In this document: positions 5,753-11,360 of the stretch, piece after piece
Position numbering within the stretch: position 1 is the stretch's first letter
Layout of the letters: each line of letters opens with the position of its first letter
Origin: a bacterium
GTDB lineage: Bacteria > Chloroflexota > Dormibacteria > UBA8260 > Bog-877
Length of the DNA stretch: 12,025 nt
Assembly (NCBI GenBank): GCA_021791345.1
Contig: JAJYWT010000024.1
Span: 1-12,025 of the forward strand
Reading direction: 5' to 3'
Translations under genes and position numbers: made by a program
The notes under the pieces: model-generated
What the model saw: the letters and a program-made list of their open reading frames with translations, nothing else
What the model was told of the DNA's origin: nothing
Database searches by the model: none

Positions 5753-7237
5753 CTACCTGGCCAGGCGGGCACGGAGCGCCTGCTCCGCAGAGGCGCGTTC
5801 GTCCCACGGGACAGGCCCAAGGGCGCCGATGATGGAGCGCTCGTGCCCCTTGCCGGCCAGCAGCACGGTGTCCCCGGGCAAGGCGATGGCGACGGCGTGG
5901 GCGATCGCCTCCGCGCGATCGGCAATCCGCTCCAGGTTCTCGCCCTCCAGCGCCCCCGCCGCTGTGGCTCCCTCGCAGATCTCGGCGATGATCTGCTCCT
6001 CGTCCTCTCCCCGGGGGTCCTCGGTGGTCACGATCACGTGATCGGCGAGCTGGGCCGCGATGCGCCCCATCTCGGGGCGCTTGGCCCGGTCCCGCTCACC
6101 GGCACTGCCGAAGACGACTATCAGCCGTCCGGGGGTGGAGGCCCTCAGCTCGTAGAGCGCCAGCTGCAGTGCAGCGGGGGTGTGCGCGTAGTCGACGATG
6201 ACGGCGAAGGGCTGGCCCAGGTCGACCGACTCCATGCGACCAGGGATCGAGCCCAGGTCCGTCAGCCCATCGACCAGGCTGGAAAGCGGCTGGTCGAGCA
6301 GCAGCCCGGCTGCGAGCGCCGCCAGCGCGTTGCCCACGTTCCACCGGCCGGCCATCCGGAGTCTCACCGGGGTGCTGCCCGCCGGTGTTCGGGCGGTGAA
6401 CGCGAGGCCGCGCCCATCGGGCACGGCAGGGGTGGCGCTCAGGTCGGCTTCCGGGTTCCCCTGGGCCGAGTAGGTGAGGACCGGCCCGCGGGATCGCAAG
6501 CGGAGCCGGTCGTAGGCGAGCGGGTCGTCGCGGTTGAGCACCGCGAACCCCCCCGCGGATCCGGCGCAGTCGAGCAGGGTCGCCTTGGCGGCGAAGTAGT
6601 TCTCCCAGGTGCCATGGAAATCCAGGTGCTCGTGGGTGATGTTGGTAAACACCGCCCCCGCGAACCGGATCCGGTCCAGGCGGTGCAGCGCCAGCCCGTG
6701 CGAGGTCGACTCCACCACCGCAGCTCGGCACCCGGCCTCCACCATCCGCCGCAGGTGCTGCTGGATCTCGGGGGCCTCCAGGGTGGTCTGCCGGGAAAGG
6801 TTGGGCTCGACCGTCGAGCCGATGCGGAAGTCGATCGTGGTCAGGCTCCCGGCGCAACCGGTCGAGGCGGTGAGCGCCGCCTGCAGCATGGTGGTCGTCG
6901 TGGTCTTGCCATCGGTGCCGGTGACCCCGATGACCGGAAGTTCCCGCGAGGGATCGCCACTCACGGCGGCGGCCAATTCCGCCAGGGCGGCTCGGGAGTC
7001 GGTGACCAGTAGTTGGCGCTCCGCTGGGCAGCCGTCCACCAAGCGCTCGACGATCGCGATCGGAGCCCCCGCCTCGAGCGCCTGAGCCACGAATCGATGC
7101 CCATCCTGGTGGGCCCCGGCAATCGCGATGAAGATCACGCCGGGCGCGACCCGCCGGGAGTCGTAGGTGACTCCCTCGACCTGGAAGTCATATCGAGGAG
7201 ATGGTCCCAGCGCGACATCCAAGTCCGACCACAGCAT
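5753..7237 (-). CDS. murE: MurE-type UDP-N-acetylmuramyl-tripeptide synthetase
   Basis: Cytoplasmic Mur ligase that uses ATP to add the third, diamino residue to UDP-MurNAc-L-Ala-D-Glu in peptidoglycan synthesis. Numbering from the ATG at 7237 (494 residues, normal length): nucleotide-recognition DSR (26-28), P-loop GTDGKTTTT (107-115), ESTSHGL (176-182), TNITHEHLDFHGT, the lysine K218 in YFAAKATL that is carbamylated in this family, DYAHTP (349-354), GERDRAKRP and AGKGHE. The diamino-acid loop reads EDPR (406-409) rather than the DNPR of meso-DAP enzymes. The arginine is kept, but the choice among DAP, lysine and ornithine cannot be decided. A TTG at 7288 would add 17 unlike residues, so the ATG is preferred. 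No SD precedes it, but TACGCT ends exactly 7 nt before the ATG, as expected for a leaderless message. No division or cell-wall cluster gene adjoins it, so it may be a displaced copy or a paralogue. Confidence 0.9.
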   Translation of the reverse strand: MLWSDLDVALGPSPRYDFQVEGVTYDSRRVAPGVIFIAIAGAHQDGHRFVAQALEAGAPIAIVERLVDGCPAERQLLVTDSRAALAELAAAVSGDPSRELPVIGVTGTDGKTTTTTMLQAALTASTGCAGSLTTIDFRIGSTVEPNLSRQTTLEAPEIQQHLRRMVEAGCRAAVVESTSHGLALHRLDRIRFAGAVFTNITHEHLDFHGTWENYFAAKATLLDCAGSAGGFAVLNRDDPLAYDRLRLRSRGPVLTYSAQGNPEADLSATPAVPDGRGLAFTARTPAGSTPVRLRMAGRWNVGNALAALAAGLLLDQPLSSLVDGLTDLGSIPGRMESVDLGQPFAVIVDYAHTPAALQLALYELRASTPGRLIVVFGSAGERDRAKRPEMGRIAAQLADHVIVTTEDPRGEDEEQIIAEICEGATAAGALEGENLERIADRAEAIAHAVAIALPGDTVLLAGKGHERSIIGALGPVPWDERASAEQALRARLAR

Positions 7238-7296
7238 GCGCCAAGCGTAGCGTCCGCCCCCAGGATCGCCACCGGCCTCGGTGCACAATTGCAGGC
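7238..7296. promoter_or_regulatory. Divergent murE/adh promoter region with two leaderless-type -10 elements
   Basis: Only 59 bp separate the two start codons and neither has a convincing SD. On the minus strand TACGCT (7249-7244) leaves 6 nt to the murE ATG. On the plus strand CACAAT (7284-7289) leaves 7 nt to the dehydrogenase ATG. Both spacings would put the transcript start on or next to the start codon. No good -35 hexamer is evident on either side. Confidence 0.4.
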
Positions 7297-8292
7297 ATGC
7301 AGGCGATGCGGCTGGAGCAGCCCGGCGCCGTGGAGGATGCTCCCCTCCAGAAGGTGGAGCTTCCGGATCCGGTCCCTGGCGCTGGTGAGGTGGCGATCGA
7401 GGTCGAGGCCTGTGCCGTGTGTCGGACCGACCTGCAGATTGCCGAAGGGGATCTGGAAGCCCACCGCAGCCCGGTCGTGCCCGGGCATCAGGCGGTCGGA
7501 CGCGTGGTTCAGGTGGGTGAAGGGGTTTCGTCCGATCGATTGGGGACCAGGGTGGGGGTAGGCTGGCTGGCTTCCACCTGCGGCCGGTGTGACATGTGCC
7601 GCCGCGGCCTGGAGAATCTGTGCCGCGAAGCCACCTTCACCGGCTGGGACCGAGACGGAGGCTATGCGACCCGCCTTGCCGCCCGCGCCGATTTCTGCTA
7701 CCCGATGCCCGATGGCCTCGCCGCGGAATCCGCCGCCCCGCTGCTCTGCGGCGGCATCATCGGATACCGCTCCTACCGGCTGACGGGGGTGGGTCGTGGA
7801 GATCGGCTCGGTCTCTACGGCTTTGGCGCATCCGCGCTGCTGGTGTGTCAGGTGGCGGTGTACGAGGGTTGCGAGGTGTACGTGGTCACCCGCGGGCAGG
7901 AGGCGCGCGAGCGCGCGCGGGCCGCGGGCGCCGCCTGGGTCGGGGATCTGGGACAACGGCCGCCGGTGCCTCTTCAGGCCGCGATCACGTTCGCCCCGGT
8001 CGGGTCGGTGGTGGCCGCGGCGCTCCAGAGCTTGGACCGGGCCGGGATGGTAGCGGTCAACGCCATCCATCTGGACCACATCCCGGAGTTCCCCTACGCC
8101 GATCTGTACTGGGAGCGGCGGCTTCAGAGCGTCGCCAACTTCACTCGCCAGGACAGCCGAGAACTCCTGGAGCTGGCGGCTCGCATCCCCATCCGCACTT
8201 CCATCGAAGTCCACAAGCTGGCGGATGCGAACGTGGCGCTGCAGCGGCTGAAGCACGACCAGGTGGCGGGGGCCGCCGTGCTGATCCCCTGA
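7297..8292 (+). CDS. Zinc-dependent alcohol dehydrogenase, AdhA-like (medium-chain dehydrogenase family)
   Basis: An NAD(P)-dependent medium-chain dehydrogenase, probably oxidising an alcohol or reducing an aldehyde in the cytoplasm. The catalytic zinc ligands are C42 (ACAVCRTDL), H64 (PGHQAVGRV) and C151 (LLCGGIIGYRS). The structural zinc loop holds C95, C98, C101 and C109 (STCGRCDMCRRGLENLC). The nucleotide-binding turn reads GLYGFGASALL (172-182), the pattern I associate with the mycobacterial AdhA subgroup rather than the common GxGGxG. The usual GHE is GHQ here. The protein has 331 residues, close to the family norm. The ATG at 7297 starts MQAMRLEQPG; the ATG at 7306 is a possible second start, and neither has a strong SD. 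Its TGA touches the stop of the converging folD-like gene with no bases between. The substrate is unknown and nothing nearby names a pathway. Confidence 0.9.
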   Translation: MQAMRLEQPGAVEDAPLQKVELPDPVPGAGEVAIEVEACAVCRTDLQIAEGDLEAHRSPVVPGHQAVGRVVQVGEGVSSDRLGTRVGVGWLASTCGRCDMCRRGLENLCREATFTGWDRDGGYATRLAARADFCYPMPDGLAAESAAPLLCGGIIGYRSYRLTGVGRGDRLGLYGFGASALLVCQVAVYEGCEVYVVTRGQEARERARAAGAAWVGDLGQRPPVPLQAAITFAPVGSVVAAALQSLDRAGMVAVNAIHLDHIPEFPYADLYWERRLQSVANFTRQDSRELLELAARIPIRTSIEVHKLADANVALQRLKHDQVAGAAVLIP

Positions 8293-9555
8293 TCAGCTCT
8301 GCTGAGAGAACTCTTGCTGGAGGCGAAGCACCGCCTCGCGAGCCGCACCGGCGATCTCTTCCGCGAGCCGCCGGTCCAGCTCCAAAGCCGGGGTGGTCGT
8401 GAGCTCGCGCAGGCGCAGCTCAAGGGTGTTGAGCTGCGCCGCGATCTCCGCCGGGGTAGCCAGCGCCGCCAGCCGCCGCGCTTCCAGATCGACCGACGCC
8501 GACCGCTGCGCCCTTTGATATTCGCCGAAGGCCGCACGGTCCCGATCGGCGGCCAGCAGCAGCCGCACGGCGGTTTGGCCCGAGCCGGCGATCTCCGCGG
8601 GGTCCCGGTGCATGCGGCAGAGCCCGTCGAGGGCCGCGGCGAGCGCTCCGGTGATCGCCGCGGCAGCCGCCCCGCCAGCCGGATCGCGGGGGGACAGAAG
8701 CCGTGCGACGGCCTCCAGCAGTGACCAGGAGGCGACCGGACCGGGGGGGATCGAGGCGAGCTCGGTCAATGACAGCAGGGCGCAGACCGAGGTGATCCGG
8801 CCCACCCCGCCGGGGACAGGGGTGTACCGGCCCGCCCGCAGGGCAGCCTCCGGGCTCAGGTCGCCGCGCAGCTGGTTGGCGACCATGGAGGTGCCGACGT
8901 CGAGCACCGTGGTCCCCGGGTGGATGACCGAGGCGGGGATCACACCCGCCTGTCCCACCGCGGAGATCAGGACCTGATAGTTCGGCAGCGGGTCAAGGGC
9001 GTCGATCTGACGCTGCACCACGGTGAGCTGGGCCCCTGCCGCGAGCAGCCGCTGGGCGATCGGCCGGCCGCCGGTCGGCCCGTGCCCCACCACCAGGATC
9101 GCCGCCTGCTCGAGGTTCACCCCCAGGTGGACCAGGGTGGCCAGACATGCCTCGGCGACCGGCGTCCCGCGGCGAACCCCCGCCGCCGCCGCCGCCAGCG
9201 CGGCTGGGGTGATCGCCTCGACGTCCTTGCTGGCGGGCAGGTGCGCGGCCACCACCGCGGTCGGCAGCGAACGCACCGGCTGCACCACCACGACCCCTGC
9301 GATGGTCGGGTCCACCACCAGTTCGTCAAGCAGGATCAGGGTCTGCTCAGGAGCATCGGGCTCCGCGACCCGGTGCTCGACGGCGATCCCTGCCAGCTGC
9401 GCCTCCTTCTCGAGCGAGCGGGCGAACGACCCACCGGGGACGTTGCCCCGTTCCACCAGCACTCCCAGGCGGAGCGCGCGGCGTCGGTCGCGGGTCCGCC
9501 CGGTCAGTTCGGTTCGGAGCTCCTCCAGCAGCGGGCCGAGGTCAACGCGGCTCAT
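8293..9555 (-). CDS. FolD-like domain fused to a cyclodeaminase-like domain; FolD active site apparently lost
   Basis: A 420-residue two-part protein. Residues 1-265 follow methylenetetrahydrofolate dehydrogenase/cyclohydrolase (FolD): GVVVVQPV (87-94), SKDVEAITP (109-117), the dinucleotide motif VVGHGPTGGRPIAQRLL (155-171), SAVGQAGVIP (198-207), TVLDVGTS (216-223) and the hallmark YTPVPGGVG (244-252). By hand alignment to E. coli FolD, catalytic Y50 becomes F44, K54 becomes L48, Q98 becomes V91 and D121 becomes E113. Residues 277-420 resemble the formiminotransferase-cyclodeaminase C-terminal/FchA fold: a DPAGGAAAAAITGALAAAL stretch (291-309) in place of PGGGS, LLLAADRDRAAFGEYQRAQ (332-350), and long helices to the end. 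That half is about 145 residues, somewhat short. The start overlaps the MFS stop as ATGA. It is likely a folate-binding or regulatory protein, or an enzyme with altered chemistry; it is unlikely to be the cell's housekeeping FolD. Fold assignment is secure for the first half, moderate for the second. Confidence 0.85.
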   Translation of the reverse strand: MSRVDLGPLLEELRTELTGRTRDRRRALRLGVLVERGNVPGGSFARSLEKEAQLAGIAVEHRVAEPDAPEQTLILLDELVVDPTIAGVVVVQPVRSLPTAVVAAHLPASKDVEAITPAALAAAAAGVRRGTPVAEACLATLVHLGVNLEQAAILVVGHGPTGGRPIAQRLLAAGAQLTVVQRQIDALDPLPNYQVLISAVGQAGVIPASVIHPGTTVLDVGTSMVANQLRGDLSPEAALRAGRYTPVPGGVGRITSVCALLSLTELASIPPGPVASWSLLEAVARLLSPRDPAGGAAAAAITGALAAALDGLCRMHRDPAEIAGSGQTAVRLLLAADRDRAAFGEYQRAQRSASVDLEARRLAALATPAEIAAQLNTLELRLRELTTTPALELDRRLAEEIAGAAREAVLRLQQEFSQQS

Positions 9556-10814
9556 GCCGTAGTGACCGTGGGCTGACCGTGGTCCAGCGCGCTCCTCGGG
9601 CCGGCCGGGGGGGTGGGGCGGCTCTGCGGGATGGTCAGCGCCACCCCGGCTCCGACCACGGAGACCAGGGCTGCGACCGCGATCGCCATCTCGGGCGATG
9701 CCTGGGCCAGCACTCCGCCCAGGCCGCCCCCCAGGGCGCCGCCGGAAGAGTTGAGCGTCATCGACACAGCGATGGCGCGACCGTACCAGGCGGGATCCAC
9801 GGCGCGCTGACGCAGCGAGAAGAGCGCCACATCCCCGGGGCCGAGGCAGCTGCCCAGAGCGGCGGCCATGACAAAGGTCATGGGCACGCTGGGAAAGGCC
9901 GCCGCTGCCACGATCAGCGGAACCGGGCCGGCCATGGAAAGGGCCAGCAGCTTGCGCTCCCGACCGCGGGTCCCGAGCCGCCCGATGACCAGCGCCGAAC
10001 CCAGGCTGAAGCCGCCCACGATCGCGAAGACCCAGCCCACCAGCGCGGGCCCGGCCCGCAGTGAGTGCAGCAGAAGGACGGGCACCGCCACCATGAGGAT
10101 GCCCATGCTGGCGTTGGAAGGCACCATCGCCAGCGCCAGCCGCCGCAGCGAGCGGTTTTCGAAGAAGTAGCGGACTCCTCCCAGCGCCTGGCGCAGGAGC
10201 GGCTGGGGTGTGGCGCGGGCAGGGCCGGGTATCCCCAGGACCAGCACTCCGGAGACCAGGTAGAGGGCGGCGATCACCAGCAGCGCCGGCAACGGCCCCA
10301 GCAGGCCGAAGATCGTCCCGGCCAGCGCCGGGCCGGCGATGACCGCGATCACCGAGGTGACGCTGTCGACCGCGTTGGCTCGGTCCCAGAGGGGGGCTGG
10401 GACCAGCTGGGGAAGCAGTGCCTTCACGCCTGCTCCGCTGAAGGGCCAGGTCATCGTCCCCAGCAGGATCAAAAGCAGGAAGAGGCCGACGGGGAGGAGA
10501 TGCGCCCAGTAGAGAACCGCGATCGCGCCGGTGACCACGCAGGCGATCAGGAAGTCGATCGCGATCATCACCGAGCTTCCGAGACGGTCGACCAGGGCGC
10601 CTGCGAACGGCCCGACCGGGACCGCCACCAGCTGCACCAGGACCACGCCCCCGGCCAGCACCGGGGAGTGGAAGAGCCGCAGGGCCAACAGGATCAGCAC
10701 CAGCGACGTCATCTGGTTTGCGGTCCGTCCCATGGTGGTGCTGACCAGCAGCGGGCGCACTCCAGGGAGGTGGAGCACGGCCGAATAGGAATGGGAGCGC
10801 GCGGTGGCAGACAT
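9552..10814 (-). CDS. MFS transporter (EntS/MFS_3-like, about 12 membrane segments)
   Basis: An inner-membrane major facilitator protein, probably a proton-driven exporter. The 420 residues are almost entirely hydrophobic helices. The loop after the second helix carries the family motif GALVDRLG (72-79), and LLPQLVPAPLWDRANAVDS (133-151) resembles the conserved loop of enterobactin-exporter-type members, followed by GPALAGTIFG. A long central loop (about 196-225) splits two six-helix halves, and GRLGTRGRERK is a second copy of the cytoplasmic motif. The last 30 residues are polar. The ATG at 10814 has no good SD. Its TGA (9554-9552) overlaps the ATG of the folD-like gene, so the two are very probably translated together and may share a role, for instance export of a folate-related or antifolate compound. 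That role is speculation; the substrate cannot be read from the sequence. Confidence 0.88.
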   Translation of the reverse strand: MSATARSHSYSAVLHLPGVRPLLVSTTMGRTANQMTSLVLILLALRLFHSPVLAGGVVLVQLVAVPVGPFAGALVDRLGSSVMIAIDFLIACVVTGAIAVLYWAHLLPVGLFLLLILLGTMTWPFSGAGVKALLPQLVPAPLWDRANAVDSVTSVIAVIAGPALAGTIFGLLGPLPALLVIAALYLVSGVLVLGIPGPARATPQPLLRQALGGVRYFFENRSLRRLALAMVPSNASMGILMVAVPVLLLHSLRAGPALVGWVFAIVGGFSLGSALVIGRLGTRGRERKLLALSMAGPVPLIVAAAAFPSVPMTFVMAAALGSCLGPGDVALFSLRQRAVDPAWYGRAIAVSMTLNSSGGALGGGLGGVLAQASPEMAIAVAALVSVVGAGVALTIPQSRPTPPAGPRSALDHGQPTVTTA

Positions 10815-10873
10815 TGGGGGAGCGGGCCTCGCTGGGGGCTGGTTCTAGCCGCGGCCGCGAATCAGACTCCACG

Positions 10874-10879
10874 AGTTTA
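10874..10879 (-). promoter_or_regulatory. Candidate -10 element of the MFS-folD-like operon
   Basis: TAAACT on the minus strand, placing the transcript start near 10867 and a leader of about 53 nt. With a 17-nt spacer the -35 position reads TGGCCG (10902-10897, 3 of 6 matches), which falls inside the 9-9-9 dyad, so a protein bound there could act on this promoter as well. Confidence 0.35.
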
Positions 10880-10888
10880 GGGTCGTCC

Positions 10889-10915
10889 GGTAGGCGCGGC
10901 CACCCAGCGCCTACC
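10889..10915. promoter_or_regulatory. Perfect 9-9-9 inverted repeat between mfs and hit (candidate operator)
   Basis: GGTAGGCGC (10889-10897), a 9-bp spacer and GCGCCTACC (10907-10915) form an exact dyad of 27 bp. The half-site centres are 18 bp apart, close to two helical turns, as expected for a dimeric regulator. The right arm overlaps the putative HIT -10 TACCAT, and the spacer covers the candidate MFS -35. No regulator gene is in the window. Confidence 0.5.
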
Positions 10916-10917
10916 AT
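10912..10917 (+). promoter_or_regulatory. Leaderless-type -10 element of the HIT gene
   Basis: TACCAT (4 of 6 matches to TATAAT, including the three key positions) ends 7 nt before the ATG at 10925. There is no SD ahead of that ATG, so transcription would begin at or next to the start codon. I see no clear -35. Confidence 0.4.
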
Positions 10918-10924
10918 GGGCGGC

Positions 10925-11266
10925 ATGAGCGAGGAGTGCATCTTCTGCCGGATCGTCGCGGGCGACCTTCCCGCCCAGGTCATCCACCGGGAGGAGGGGT
11001 TGCTGGCATTCATGGACATCCACCCGGTTGCCGACACCCACGCCCTGGTGATCCCCGAGCGGCACATCGCCGACCTGCGTGATCTCGGCCCCGAGGACGC
11101 GACCCTGTGGTTGCGCCTGACCCAGGCCGCGCACAAGGTCGCCGCGGATCTCGGTCATCCCCAGGGATACCGCTTCTACGTCAGCGTCGGGCCCGGTGGG
11201 GGCCAGACGGTGCCCCACCTACACGTCCATGTGATGGCAGGTCCGATGCGCCGACTCCCCGCCTGA
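10925..11266 (+). CDS. HIT family (HINT-type) nucleotide hydrolase/transferase
   Basis: A small cytoplasmic histidine-triad protein that in this branch hydrolyses nucleoside phosphoramidates or adenylylated products. The 113 residues show the N-terminal CIFCRIVAGDLPA (5-17) with C5 and C8, candidate zinc ligands, FMDIHPVADTHALVIPERHI (29-48), and the triad VPHLHVHVMAG (97-107). There H98, H100 and H102 form HxHxHxx, with H100 the expected nucleophile. Full length for the family. The ATG at 10925 gives the typical start; an in-frame ATG at 10916 would add MGG. The gene diverges from the MFS transporter over an operator-like dyad and precedes the rhodanese-MoeB gene by 94 bp on the same strand. 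A link with the adenylylating MoeB neighbour is conceivable but is only inference from position. Confidence 0.95.
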   Translation: MSEECIFCRIVAGDLPAQVIHREEGLLAFMDIHPVADTHALVIPERHIADLRDLGPEDATLWLRLTQAAHKVAADLGHPQGYRFYVSVGPGGGQTVPHLHVHVMAGPMRRLPA

Positions 11267-11274
11267 GGGACCCC

Positions 11275-11310
11275 GACTGCGCTCAGGGCGCTATTCTTAG
11301 GGCGCAAGTC
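11275..11310 (+). promoter_or_regulatory. Hairpin and -10-like element between hit and the rhodanese-MoeB gene
   Basis: GACTGCGC (11275-11282) pairs with GCGC-A-AGTC (11302-11310) as an 8-bp stem with one bulged base, 8 nt after the HIT stop, and a moderately T-rich stretch (GGATTTGTGTTGGG) follows. The loop contains TATTCT (11292-11297), which could be the -10 of the next gene, although no good -35 accompanies it. It can be read as a weak terminator, a promoter, or both. Confidence 0.3.
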
Positions 11311-11360
11311 GGATTTGTGTTGGGCCACCGGCCCCGCCCCCAGTTGGAGATGAAGCGACG

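Noticed and set aside
5843..7012. 389-codon open frame opposite murE
   Set aside because: Antisense shadow with no recognisable motif; the Mur ligase motifs on the minus strand are unambiguous.
8340..9550. Calling this gene a standard folD
   Set aside because: The overall motifs fit, but the four residues usually required for catalysis appear substituted and there is an extra C-terminal domain, so the plain symbol would mislead.
9556..11136. Reading frame of the folD-like protein stays open upstream, giving a possible 947-residue protein
   Set aside because: The upstream part is arginine/proline/glycine-rich with no domain, and lies antisense or out of frame to the clear MFS and HIT genes. 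An ATG with an ATGA overlap marks the true start at 9555.
11279..11292. 14-bp sequence GCGCTCAGGGCGCT occurring again near 11999-12012
   Set aside because: One copy lies inside the MoeB coding frame and the other in a spacer. Two short GC-rich matches are not enough to call a repeat family.
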